A stretch of DNA of 64,000 bases from Porites lobata (GCA_942486035.1 CALNXK010000128.1:1173501-1237500); one strand, 5' to 3'; positions 25,101 through 36,285 are shown, numbered from the stretch's first letter. Numbers and translations: made by a program. Notes: generated by a model from the sequence alone, not told the origin.

Positions 25101-27239
25101 AATAATTAATTAGTTATGCTCGTCTACCAAATCGTTTTTCTTTTAAGGTTTTTTTTTTTGTTTACAGCATTAACAGCTTCTTTGAATCTTCCCGAGCAAC
25201 GAATCAGTCTGAGAAAAAAGACACTACCATAGTGCTAATTAAAAGACACCATTTTATAATTTAACCACGTCCTTCAAAACAAACTATTACTGAAAAGATG
25301 CATGGATTGACTTATACAAAATTTTCCCCGCACGATTCGTAAACGCCACAAGATCCCTTACTTTGGTTTGATTTTTTGTTTAAAGACAGATATCTGATTT
25401 TTAAAATTGAGTACAACTAGGATCATTTACGCTACGATATAAAATTTTCGAAAGTTTTTTCTTAGTTAAGAATTTCGCAAGCAAGGGTATTATTTGAAAA
25501 GATTTTGCACTTGGAAGAAGGCTCATAAAATACTGTGGGAAGCAATTATACTCAAGTTTCATAAGAAAGGTCTTGTATAGGAGTGTTGGATAAGCGTCGT
25601 GATTTTATATGGGTTGATATTTACGATAAATAATTACCATGGCCAAATAAACAAAGAAGGTTATTAAAAAAAAGCCTGGCAATTTTTCAGCAAACATAAA
25701 TCTAAACCGCTCAGGTATTTGGTCAATTACTTTGCGCTCAGAGCAGTTCAAATAATGCCAATTTTTACAGTTTAATACTTTGTTGTTTCGCAAATTTTGA
25801 GACATGATATTGCTTCAAGAGACTTTTTAGTGTATCTTTTAAACCAATTCATTGTAAAACACGAACATCAATAATAAGCCACGTGCTAAGAACTCAGTAA
25901 TTAATAATCTTTTTCTTTTGAAAAGATACTAATTACCCTTTTTAAACTGCATAATTTCTTTTAAATAATTTATCTTGGAACTTGCTTGAAGGCCACATTT
26001 TTAAAATAAATTGGCCTTTTTCTGAAAATGTACACTTAGATCTTCGAGCCTCTGAGCGGTCAGAACAAACCGTGACATTTGCAATAACTAAAATTACCTC
26101 CTATTACGTTTTTAAGCTGATAAAATTTAATAAGATTCTGGTAAAACAACTGCACTATTTGCTTTCCAAATATAAACAGAAAGTTAAAATTGAAAATTTC
26201 ACTAAAAAAGTAATGACATTTATGAAGTACACGAAGATTGAGTAGGTAGTCAGTGCCCTAAGGAGATTTCGAGTAATGAGATCAACAAGCCACCCTTGCA
26301 ATCACTACGATTTGATGGCCGACTTTTGTTGCTTAAGGGACGCCAGTAAGGTTCGTGGGACTGTAACTCGACTGTAGGTAATTGTCTGTACTATTAAAAG
26401 TGTAATCAGAAAAAGAGGGATTCCTTGCTTGCTAGATATGTTGACCAGGAAACCAGTCTTCTCGCCGCACGGAGCACTTTTCAGAAAAGCGCCAAAAGCA
26501 AGAAAAAAAGGCGTACTGGCACGTCAATAGTGTTGGCGCATTTTGTGCAATTTAAGTGTTCTAGTAATTAAGTTAAAATGATCTGTGGCAAGAGTAACTC
26601 GGTTTTAAGTCATGGAATTATAGAAATAATAGTACACAAAAGACCATTGACCAGACATTATCGAAGTAACCCTAAAGTTGCATTTTGGTCAAAACTTAGT
26701 TGCTGCAGAAACCTTTCTGCTTTGCTTATTAACTACAAAAACAGATGCTTCATTATAAAGTTACATTTCTCAGGAAACGTAGTAGACAAAGAGGCTTTCT
26801 CCCTGACTAAGTATCTTTGTCCTAACATGAAATATCAGAATCAGAAAGAAATGAAAAAGGATTCGATACAGTACAAAGCCGAACATAAATCCATGAATTG
26901 GACGATATAAGTGGAGAAAACAAAAAAGGAGGTTCCTTTTTATGTTCTCTTGATATGTGTAGTGTCAATTAAAAACATACACCTTGAACAGTTGGATTGG
27001 CTAAAGAATTCTGTATAATTAGATGAGACCAAAATTCCTATGAAGTTGGCTCAAACTAGAGAATTTCCGCTCAGAACGTTTTGATTGTAAGGTATTTTCA
27101 ATAGCTTGCTGCGATCACGTTGACCTATTGTAGTAAAAGATTGTTTTTGGCCAAACTCTAGTTCGTTGCATGTTGTTTGCATTTTACTGACTAGGATATC
27201 TTAATATTTGACACCGATAACGTGGAAAATAGGCAAAGA
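22161..27239. other. Long AT-rich upstream region, no gene seen
   Basis: About 5 kb of unique-looking noncoding DNA upstream of Brachyury with few obvious repeats, so it is a reasonable place for its enhancers. A TCF-type ATCAAAG lies at 23,699-23,705 and an odd 19-bp palindrome at 24,055. No coding exon was recognised on either strand. Confidence 0.45.
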
Positions 27240-28390
27240 CAACAAGAGTTTTACCAGCTAACAATTATTCCTGGCTTCATTTTATGATTTCTCAATTTCC
27301 ATTGTCAGGAATGGTTTTGATGTGAATTGCAATGATTGGCAAAGTTTAGCTTTTCGCCCTGATTTAGAAGGCAAAGAAGGTGGGTTGAAACGTGTTCTTT
27401 AAGCCAACAATTCTCTTTAGCTTTGTTTTGCGGTTCCTTAATTTGAGTTAAAGGAAACGTTTATTTAAATGACAGTGATTAGGAAATCTTGGCTCTTAGC
27501 CTCAATTTACATGGCACCAAGAAGATAGATGGCGTTAAAATGAGCTCTTTACATTAAGCCAACAACTATCTTTTTTATAGCTTTGTTTCACGATTCCTAA
27601 ACTGTGTATATGCGAGTTAAAAGAAAATCTATTTTAATGACAATGATTGAGAAATTTTAGCTTTTCGCCCGAGAAACATGCGGGGTAAAGATCAACAAGG
27701 TGGGGTGGAAATCAGTTCTTTTTTACCAAGCCAACAATTACATTTCGCTTTGTTTCATGATTCCTAATAAATTACTGTGGATACTGGGAGGGTTAAAGGT
27801 AAAGTTTATTTGAATGACAATAGTTTAGAAATTTTAGGAGTTAAAATCGGATAACTGGTTAGTTATCTTTTAGATTTCTATTTCCGCAGTCGGTTCACGT
27901 CTTCTTCACAGAATTATCTGTAAGCTTTCTTTCCTGATTCCTAAATTTCTGTGCATAGCATTGTGAAAGACTAAGTTGATTTGAACGATAACAATTAGGA
28001 AATCTTAGTTCTTAGCACCAATTTACGCGACAAAGAGGGAAGGTGGGGGATATCATTTCGGGTAGCAATTATCTAAGTTCAGCTTTGTTTAATGGTGTCT
28101 ATTTTCTCATTGAGGGTGGGATTAAGCTTGACCTAAATTTTTGTTTAACGCATCGCATTTGCACCTCAATGGATGGGAAACCTCAGTCTACGAGGCAAGT
28201 AACGTTAGAGGCAGCATGAGTTTTCCTAACCAACAATTATCTTAGCCTTTGTTTCAAGGATTCCTAAATTTTTAGTGTTGGTATTGCCCTTGACCTTAAT
28301 TTCCGTTCATGACAAGTGCATTTCGTTTCAATGAATGGGATATCTTCGACTTCAATACCAGTTTACGTGGCAACAATAAGGATGGGAGCG
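27240..28390 (+). repeat. Diverged ~165-bp minisatellite, about seven units
   Basis: The motif GCCAACAATTATCTTTAGC followed by TTTGTTTCA-GATTCCTAAA recurs near 27,256, 27,400, 27,556, 27,728, a degraded copy near 27,900, 28,063 and 28,228. Each unit also has a TTTGAATGACAATGATTAGG-like segment and a GGCAA-AAGAAG segment. Units differ by many substitutions and indels, so the array is old. Confidence 0.8.
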
Positions 28391-28426
28391 TAAATGATTT
28401 TTTTCCAGGAAAAAAAAGTCATCCAC

Positions 28427-28700
28427 AGACTCAAAAGTTAGAGAAACATACTAAATAAATAGTACCATGTGAGAGTACTGCTAAAGAGGTTTCCATTTAA
28501 ATGGTAACACTGTAGAATTTCGTCCACACACTCAAAAGTTAAAACTACATTCTAAATAAATAGTACTAATTAGTGTGAATGCACTGCAGAAGAGGTTTTA
28601 TACGAATGGTCATACGACAGGTCCACGCACAGACTCCGGGCTAAAAGTAAATAGTACCTACGTAAAAGTATTGCGAAAAAGTTTCATTCGAATGTTCACA
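28427..28700 (-). repeat. Three minus-strand units of the ~100-bp dispersed repeat
   Basis: ATCCACAGACTCAAAAGTTA, ACTAAATAAATAGTACCATG and AAGAGGTTTCCATTTAAATGG are the reverse complement of the array at 4740-5340. They recur at about 100-bp spacing up to 28,700. Confidence 0.85.
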
Positions 28701-29197
28701 CGTATAAAAAGAATGATATAAGAATTGTTCCAGGATTTCAATCTAAAGGCTTCAGTAAACCTAAATCCAAAATCACAAAAGAAAAGAACAAAAAAACTTG
28801 AATACACACAAAGGGCTCAGTTTAGGTTCAGTATGGGAAATGTTTCTGACATGATTCCGCAAAAAGCACCAAAGTGTAATACAAATCTGCGTACCCCTTT
28901 GTTTTGTTTTGTTTTTTTACATTAAGGAGTAACGCCCACTCGAAAACGTTTATCAACTTGCATATCGCGCCAAGTTAAAAGAAGGAAAATGCGGTATCCT
29001 AGCGCTTAAAATGCGTCAAAAAATATGATGTTCTTTGCCCATCTTCCTATCTCCTTTTGCCATGGTATCAATACTTAATATAAAAGGTTGTTGTTTACTG
29101 TAACAAGAGAACGTCGTCCGGAATAAAACATCCTAAAATTAATATGTTAAACAACAATAAGATTGTTATTTTCATTCCACGTGTGCGTCTAAAGCCC

Positions 29198-29964
29198 CGT
29201 GCAAACGGACGCAACATTTTTGGGGGTTGTCGTGTCCGTTTGCACTTAGCTTAAAGCTATAACGTGCAAACAGACGCAACATCGTCGGCCAACAACTCGC
29301 CAACATTGTTGAGAATTGTTGCATCTGTTTGCACGTAGCTTAAAGTTTGATCGGTTTCAAACTTTGCGCAACAACTCCCAACAACACAACAACGTACAAC
29401 AGGGTGAGCAAACGGAAGCAACATTGTTGGGAATATTTGAGTCTGGTTGAGCGTAGCTTAAAGTTTGATCGGTTTCAAACTTTGCGCAACAACTCCAAAC
29501 AATGCAACAACATGCAACAGGGTGAGCAAACGGACGCGCAATTGTTGGCCAACAACTCGCCAACATTGTTGGGAATTGTTGCGTCTGTTTGCGCGCAGAT
29601 AAGGTTTGACCGGTTTCAAACTGTTTGCGCAACAACTCCCAACAGCATGCAACAGGGTGAAAAAACGGACGCAACATTGTTGGAAATTGTTGCATCTGTT
29701 TGCACGCAGCTTAAAGTTTGACCGGTTTCAAACCGTTTGCGCGACAACTCCCAACAACGCAACAACATGCAACAGGGTGAGCAAACGGACGCAAAATTGT
29801 TGGCCAACAACTCGCCAACATTATTGGGAATTGATGCGTTCGTTTGCACGTAGCTTAAAGTTTGACCGGTTTCAAACTTTGCGCAACAACTCCCAACAAC
29901 ATGCAACAGGGTGAGCAAACGGTCGCAATATGTAACATCCAACAATGTTGCGTCCATTTGCACG
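29198..29964. mobile_element. Inverted-repeat-framed array of 117-143-bp units
   Basis: The left edge is CGTGCAAACGGACGCAACAT (29,198) and the right edge ATGTTGCGTCCATTTGCACG (ends 29,964), an inverted pair with a single mismatch. Between them GGTTTCAAAC(TG)TTTGCGCAACAAC...CATGCAACAGGGTGAGCAAACG recurs at about 29,352, 29,472, 29,610, 29,727 and 29,870. This looks like a transposon whose terminal motif has multiplied internally. The open frames here on both strands, rich in N, T, C and Q, are translated repeat. Confidence 0.75.
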
Positions 29965-30155
29965 TAGCATAATTTCCATTCCTGCTTTTTCTGGGCAAGC
30001 TCGAAAAGCCGGCGGTGAAGCAACTTCCGAAGCTAAGCTAGTAATGAAACTTGTATGCCCTTTTATCAGTGTTCATAGCATATTCAGTACCTAAAGTACC
30101 GACGCTTATGCAGTCAAATCAGCAAACGTTTTTCAAATTTTTCTGTCAAAGATTT

Positions 30156-31551
30156 AAAGCTGATATTACACCAGACGATTCGCAACGACGATTTTTAGCG
30201 AAACACAAGGTTCAAACGTTGAAACAATGTTGCAGCTTTTCGAAACGATGTCGCAACAATGTTATAACGCTTAGCCTGCGCAGCAGGCGCTTGGAAGTAG
30301 CGGGCGAAAGAGAGAACGGGCGCGCGCGAGGGAGACACGCAAGGGGTGAGGGAGCGCCTGCACGGAAGGCCCCCGAAAATCGTTTCAACTCGCACTCTGT
30401 GAGAGCGGCTATTTCCAATTGGTCGAGAGGCTCCCGAGGGAAAAATTAACCGCGCGGGGCGAGAAAACTGTCAATCAATAGTACATGGACAACGTAGTGA
30501 AGATCTTGCATTACACCTCTGGGTCCTGAAACCACTAAATTGTATACAATCGAAGTTCAGGTCTCGGAGGTCACTTCAATCTGGTTTAATGGGACTATGT
30601 GGCTGTAATGTCAAAGAAAAGTTGGAGTGTTCAAACGGCATTCACGATGGAAAGAATTGACATCGGATACGCATCAACAGATGTGGCGAGAGACAAAAGA
30701 TTTGTCGAATCGTTGCAATGAAGGTCAGAGGAAATATTCTTTGCTCAGGAGAACTTGGCGGCTTGTGCTATCGATGGAATGTATACGATCAAAACTTGGA
30801 CACGATTGATGAAATGAAACACTTACCAGGGGCATGAACTTGAAAAAAACATTTCACTATAGTATTATTCGCCGTTCGAAGGCGACCTGAGGTCTGTTGT
30901 TTATGTCTCATTACTGCAGTAGAAAACATGTCGGTACAGTTTGTGTTCTGAGGTTTAGGTCCGCTTAGTAAGACATGTCTGCTCCAAAAACGGCTGCCAG
31001 TTAGCGCAGTAACAGCAATATGGTCATTTTCCCGTACGCTGTGATCGTTGGTGTCTGACCAGAACAATATTTTTAGTTTTTATAATACACAGCATGCATT
31101 CTTTAAAAGATACCCAGTTTTTACTTTGTTATTTCCTATTTATTGTGCCCATGTTAAAAAACGATTTAAAGCTGTGTGTTAACCATCAGTTTATTGCTCC
31201 ATCGCTCTATAATCAGATAACCCAGCTGATCTTTATAACAGATATATTTAGACCGAAGATAAAATGTACAACGCTTTTTGGCGGCTTGCTTTGTTTGTGC
31301 GAGGTCAGTCGTTTTCTGTCAAAACTTTTGACAGATCATGCAACGGCTGCCAAGTAATTAGAGAGGGGCGGGAAACGATTTTCGGGGGCCTTCCGTGCAG
31401 ACGCTTCCTCTCCCCTCGCGTGGCTCCTTCTCGCGCGCCCGTTTTTTCTTGTGCCCACTACTTCCAAGCACCTGCTACGCAGGCTATATAACGCTTTGTT
31501 GCGCTAAAAATGGTCGTTGCAAATCGTCCCGTGTAACATCACCTTCAGGAA
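30156..31551. mobile_element. MITE (TIR with GACGATTCGCAAC) split by a 1.2-kb insertion
   Basis: The left part (30,156-30,271) has CCAGACGATTCGCAACGACG and the right part (31,487-31,551) has TCGTTGCAAATCGTCCCGTG...AACATCACCTT. The two halves together match the intact copy at 32,256-32,410. The interruption is the element at 30,272-31,486. Confidence 0.7.
30272..31486. mobile_element. 1,215-bp TIR element with 9-bp target duplication (Mutator-like)
   Basis: The termini are TAGCCTGCG...CGCAGGCTA. Arms of about 110 bp mirror each other through AGCAGG(C/T)GCTTGGAAGTAG, GGCGCGCGCGAG and GGCCCCCGAAAATCG. The 9-bp repeat TATAACGCT flanks it exactly at 30,263-30,271 and 31,487-31,495. Long TIRs with a 9-bp duplication are typical of Mutator-like elements; there is no transposase inside, so it is non-autonomous. 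A minus-strand open frame at 30,789-31,067 contains a donor-like CTG|GTAAGTG, hinting at captured sequence, but I recognise no domain. Confidence 0.75.
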
Positions 31552-32255
31552 CATCTACTGATCAGAGTCCCACAGATTACTCAAATTATGACCATAACCT
31601 TTCCAGGAGCCACTCCTCTACATTGGGCATTGTCCCTTTATCATTCACCTATGTAATCAAAAACTTTTGAAATAAACTCATCGAAAACTTTGATAAAATC
31701 TAACCAAACATATTAACATAATTTTGTAAGGTTTTGTAATATGGTAGCTTTGTAAAAGAATTTTGGCCTACATCCACGTTTTATTGACTGAAGTAAATGA
31801 ACGATATAGCTTTGTGTTCCAGATTGGAATTGTCCTGGAATTCTTGGCCATGCTTGACAATGATGCCCAAGGAAAAATGTCCTAAACCATCTACTGATAA
31901 TTCTAACCTTCCGAAATACCCGGGAGATACTCCCTTAATAATGTGCAAAAAATTTTAGGGACCTTTAGCAACAATGACGGCGACGGCTACGAAAACGTCA
32001 CTTAAAAAGTGAATTCGCGCTACTTTATCGCGCTTGTTCCATCTCGTTTTATTCGTCAAATGTTGGCAAATTTTTTTGGAGTTGAATTCTAAAAGACTGT
32101 ATCAAAGTTCAAGAAAAGAAAAAGAAAGTTGTCGTCTTGTGTTCCCGTCCTCTACAAAACGTGAATTTACGCACTTTCATGTTGTAATCGTGCAACGACG
32201 GCAAAGAAATGTACAAAAAAGCGTGATGTACGTGCAATTGTTTTTTGCTAATCTA

Positions 32256-32410
32256 AAGGAGATGTTGCACGAGACGATTCGCAACAACGATTTTTAGCTC
32301 AACAAAGCGTTGCAACATTGTTTCGAATAGTTACAACATTGTGCCAACATTGCAACGCTGTGTTGCACTAAAAATCATCGTTGCGAATCGTCCCGTGTAA
32401 CATCACCTTA
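32256..32410. mobile_element. Intact ~155-bp MITE
   Basis: AAGGAGATGTTGCACGAGACGATTCGCAAC at the left is mirrored by TTGCGAATCGTCCCGTGTAACATCACCTT at the right, in imperfect inverted form. The core repeats GTTGCAACATTGT in both orientations. It is the reference copy for the split element at 30,156-31,551. Confidence 0.75.
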
Positions 32411-33816
32411 AACCTATTGCGTTTTTGCTATTCTCGTTGCCGTCGCCGTCGTCGTTGCTTATGGTCCCTGTAAGCTGAGATCCAACGACGCTACGGCAAC
32501 GAGAATGTCGCTTAAAAAGTGAATTTGCGTTCTTTCAGTGTTTATCGCAATTATTCCTACCCATTTAATATACTTTGTCAAATGTAGGCGACCCCTCCTA
32601 GAGTTGAATTCCTAAGAACCATATCCAAGTTCAGAAAAATAGAAAAAAATTTCGTCGTTGCTTGTTTACGTACTCCATAAAACACGAAATTAGGCATTTT
32701 CACGTCGTTGTCGTACAAAAACAGTTAAAGAAATGTACAAACAAGCGTGATATTGTTTTTTTATTTGTTTGTTTGTTTGTTTTTTTTTTTGGCGTTCTCG
32801 TTGTCGTCCGCCTCTTTGGATCTTAAGGTCCCTAATGTCTAAAAGGGGAGGCTCCGCCCGAAAGGGGTACTTCTATCAGGCTTCAGGTATATGAGAGGGG
32901 AAAGGGTGTGGAAGTCTGTCATTTCGGTCTGCAAAAGGACCTAACAGGAAACCCTGTCAGCAGAGTCTTTCTTTCGCTTGCTCGATTTTGGCGTACTCAA
33001 GAAAGACTCAAGTAAGCAAGATCTTTGTTGACCAAGCGCAGCATCTTGGCAGGATATAGTTTCCAACCCAGGCCTAGCCGGGCAGTTGGCACGGCTGGCT
33101 TGGTTATGACCATCGGTTTTTCAATAAACAAATGCTTGCACTTAATAAACCACTTTGACAAAACAAAGCAAGATTCACTGGTCCAGAAGTTTGGGCTGCG
33201 GCGACTTCAAAGGCTTGACGCAATTCAGGAGGAGCCTCCTTTTCTCCTGCTCATTCGAGGAGAATAAGAAAAATTAGCAAAGGCTGGGGGGATCATTGCC
33301 AAAAGACACTACTCCAAATTTTAGCACCCACCGCTCCCATAAAAAAAATAAACGGTCCCTTGGTATTCTGTTTTCCGTTGTGTTTTCTCTAGTCTGTTTT
33401 CCGTTTTATGTTCTTTCCAATGTTTGTCTTAACTTCAATAAAACCTCTTTCATCTTTTTGTTTCCATTTTCGGTTTCCCGTTGTGTTTTCTTTTTTCTCT
33501 CTTTTTTGGCCTCTTTTTCCTGTTGCTTTCTAATGCCTGATTGCCGTTTTTCTTATTGTTATTTTGCGTTTGCCATTTGCCGTTTTTTTGGTGTGTGTGT
33601 TCACCATTTCTTTTGTCCTCGTAAGAAGTAATAATGAAAGACGAAGTCTATACTGATCCTTTCGTTTTCAGGGTAATATATGTAATTAATCATCTTGCTT
33701 TTATTGCTTTTCTCCTACAACTGAATGATCACAAATATAACCATTGCATGCAATTGGCTACAAAAATTTAAAAATGTAGCCAGTTTAATAAACGTCGTCA
33801 ATTAACGAACAGGGAC
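32411..33816. other. Repeat-rich intergenic DNA
   Basis: Contains T-rich and GTTT microsatellite stretches (about 32,755-32,800 and 33,350-33,600) and GGGGAGGC(T/C)C(C/T)GCC...GGCTTCAGGTATATGA at about 32,845, which recurs at about 39,699. The T-rich stretch yields a phenylalanine-rich open frame with no domain. No gene seen. Confidence 0.5.
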
Positions 33817-34043
33817 TTAAAGGGCGCTTTCCATTTGTCAGGACCGTGGCCGGCCGGACAATTGCCAGACCCTAGTCGCAGTGCGACTTTCACGCCGGCC
33901 GTAGTTTTGTTTTCTGGTATGGCAAAATGTCAGTTAATACTCACGAAGTGTCTGTGACGAGCACGGTAATCAAGGCACTTTGCCGTACCAGAAAACAAGG
34001 CTACAGCCGGGGGGAAATCCGTACTGCACTACTACTCTGATGG

Positions 34044-34060
34044 TGACGTCACCGGAAGTG
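34044..34060 (+). promoter_or_regulatory. CRE plus ETS motif pair
   Basis: TGACGTCA (34,044-34,051), a perfect CREB/ATF palindrome, runs straight into ACCGGAAGTG (34,051-34,060), a strong ETS/GABP site. Such pairs are common in metazoan core promoters. It lies 112 bp upstream of the start codon of the small secreted-peptide candidate. Confidence 0.45.
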
Positions 34061-34171
34061 ATTTTTTCCTCATGTCGCAGTAGTAGCAACAGGGGTCTTT
34101 TGCATGAGCATGCCCGACCGCTGAACAAGCGATGTGCATGGAGGCTCACCACAGGGTTTGCCTCCATCAAA

Positions 34172-34393
34172 ATGGCGCGTCTCAAAGCTATCATAGCGAT
34201 TATTTTGCTCGTTGGTCTTGGCGAATGCGCTCGTGATTTAAGAAAATGTGTAGTTTGCAAAAAAAACTCTAACATGGTCTTAACAAAGCGAAGTAGACCG
34301 GCTTTAACATACACGAGCTACTATCAAATTTCATCTCCCCACTTGACCTGGACAACAGCGCGCGTATATGTAGTGCCTGGAGGATTGCGCTGA
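34172..34393 (+). CDS. Candidate small secreted peptide, 73 aa
   Basis: A single open frame beginning MARLK, followed by a clear hydrophobic signal sequence (about residues 6-16) ending GECA near residue 20. The mature part would start RDLRKCVVCKK, a CxxC pair within basic residues. It has a dibasic KR near residue 40 and a tyrosine/proline-containing tail ending PGGLR. I recognise no family. CRE and ETS motifs sit just upstream, and ATGGCG is a typical start context. Against it: the frame stays open upstream through repeat-like DNA, and a ~43-bp segment at 34,078-34,122 returns inverted at 35,459-35,500, so the locus may lie inside a mobile element. It could also be the first exon of a longer gene, though no good donor was found. 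Confidence 0.35.
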   Translation: MARLKAIIAIILLVGLGECARDLRKCVVCKKNSNMVLTKRSRPALTYTSYYQISSPHLTWTTARVYVVPGGLR

Positions 34394-35510
34394 CCTCATC
34401 AAAGTCTAAACAAAGTGCAGAAACGTTTGTTGATGCAAGTAAACACTTTCAATTTTCTTTGTTTTTAAATGGGAAAGGAAGAGAAATATTAAAAAAAACA
34501 TAGCAATTTTCAGCGAGTGGGTTCGAAGTGCGCGAAAGCCGATGTTCAGTTCAGCAGTGAATTAATATATGTTCTACAATTTTCCCAGCACTTTAAAGCT
34601 ACAAAATTAAGAGCACACGAGACGTAGATTAGTCACCTGGTGAGATGTTGGTGGTAGTCACTCTGTATGTCTCGAAATGAATATCAGTGAGACACAGTCA
34701 AAACTACATTCAATAGGACCGAAATTAAAGTCCCATCTTGTGACCGATTTTGATGAAACAAACGGTTAGGTTTCCCAAGAAGTACAGTAAACATGTGATG
34801 CCGACCAAGAGTTAAAAATCATTAGAACATTTAAGTTCTGGCTAAAAGAAAATTCCTGTAAAAGATGCGTTACAATGTTAGTCCACGCAAAAACAAGAAG
34901 TTCTACAATTTTCCTATAAACAAACTTTGTATCGCTAAAATACTTAAGGCAGAAACTTTCTATTCCAACTGAAAACGGCGTGGTAGTCGCCCGCCGATCG
35001 TTATTAATCCACTCCCGAAATATGGCTAAATCAGCTATTAACAAATTATTGACAGAAATCCTCTACGGCATCGAGAAACTGATTTACATCCGATTTACAG
35101 ACAAACACTAAATAAAGAACATTTTGCTCAATAGCTACGCATCAGCAATACATTCTATGCCAAACTTTGCGGTTCTGAAAGGGGAATCAAGACACGAGTC
35201 GAGCGCCAAACAACAACAAGCAGCCATGTTCGTGTCAGACATCCTTGAGAAACTTGCTCTTTCACCTCGTTTAGCGCATCAGTCTCCACTTTAAATCAAC
35301 AGATCTTTACTTATTTTGTACAACGAAGGTCTTTCCTAAGTTCCTGCTACCATTTCAATCTCAAGCAAGCTTTCAAAGTGAACAATTTGGTTCCTATGAC
35401 TATGCAGCACGGTCGCTGTCACTGGTCGCGTGCTCTTTGACAAGTCAGCGGTCGCGCATGCTCATGCAAAAAAGACCCCTGTTAGTAGTAGCACCTCTCC
35501 GTAGCGAATC
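34394..35510. other. Noncoding DNA between inverted 43-bp segments
   Basis: No gene seen. At 35,459-35,500 the stretch containing CATGCTCATGCAAAAAAGAC is the reverse complement of 34,078-34,122. Confidence 0.4.
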
Positions 35511-35513
35511 TTA

Positions 35514-35735
35514 GGGCGCTTTCCATTTGTCTGAACTGAGCGGCCAGCCAATTCCCATCTCAATGAGAATTTCACTTTTCATCAAAATTAACCATCCAGA
35601 TCAGTCAAATCCTAAATATTATACACAAAGGAGACGGTTTTTCAGTAAAACCTCTTGGAAAAAGACTATTTCATTGCCAAAATATCTGCTCTTTCGATCG
35701 TCCCACCGGCCAGTTCCGACTTTTGGAAAGCGCCC
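35514..35735. mobile_element. PIF/Harbinger-like MITE, 222 bp, TTA target duplication
   Basis: Ends GGGCGCTTTCC (35,514) and GGAAAGCGCCC (ends 35,735), with inverted GGCCAGCC/GGCCAGTTCC motifs inside. Exact TTA triplets flank it at 35,511-35,513 and 35,736-35,738. A second left end of the same family (GGGCGCTTTCCATTTGTC) is at about 33,820 without a matching right end. Confidence 0.75.
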
Positions 35736-35738
35736 TTA

Positions 35739-36285
35739 CAGTCCATAGTATTCCCGGCACTACGCACAACATGTGATCGCTTGTTTCAGTTCAAAACGTT
35801 TCAACATTCGTGTAAGAGATTTTTTTTTTGGGGGGGAGATGGGAGGGAGAGGGAAAGAGGGTACAGTGTCTCCTCATATTAACCATCGGGAAGCAAAATA
35901 AATTATTCAAACCCGTTTTGATGAAACTTTCAAAGTCCCAGTCAAAACACCGTCTTAGGCAATTTTCCAGTGGATGTTATCGTAAACCGCATGTGCGATT
36001 GCTTTCGCGAAATTGCATTTATTTGTTCATGAGTCTTAAAATACGGCAAAACGTACTTCCTCGTACTTCTTATCTTTTGTTTCCATCAAATATTCGTGAA
36101 CTTAAGAGTCTTCTCCACTTCTTATTCACTAAACAAACAATCTACGATCCTTTGGCCATTGAAATGGAATTCTTTTAAGTGACAAATTATAAATTGTTTC
36201 CATTTATTTATTCGATTACCCGCCGTGCTTTTCTCCCGGTGCCCGAAGCAAAACAGCGTACAATCTGGAATACATCAACGTTTGC
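35739..36285 (+). promoter_or_regulatory. Upstream region of the lectin/EGF gene
   Basis: The only promoter-like motif is TATAAATT near 36,188, about 98 bp before the start codon. A G-rich tract lies at about 35,829-35,860. Confidence 0.25.

Noticed and set aside
26578..26910. 110-codon plus-strand frame upstream of Brachyury
   Set aside because: AT-rich, composition-driven, with no domain, promoter or splice sites.
29347..30023. Overlapping 100-135-codon open frames on both strands with repeated cysteine, asparagine and tryptophan motifs
   Set aside because: They are translations of the tandem array; the same motif repeats each unit in several frames, which is expected from repeat periodicity.
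30051..30449. 132-codon plus-strand open frame
   Set aside because: It crosses the boundary between a MITE and the Mutator-like element inserted in it, so it is a chance frame.
33296..33631. 111-codon frame rich in phenylalanine and serine, membrane-like
   Set aside because: It is a translated T-rich low-complexity tract with no signal, conserved motif or splice context.
33970..34314. 114-codon minus-strand frame opposite the secreted-peptide candidate
   Set aside because: No domain, and it runs through the CRE-ETS region and repeat-like DNA; probably a shadow.
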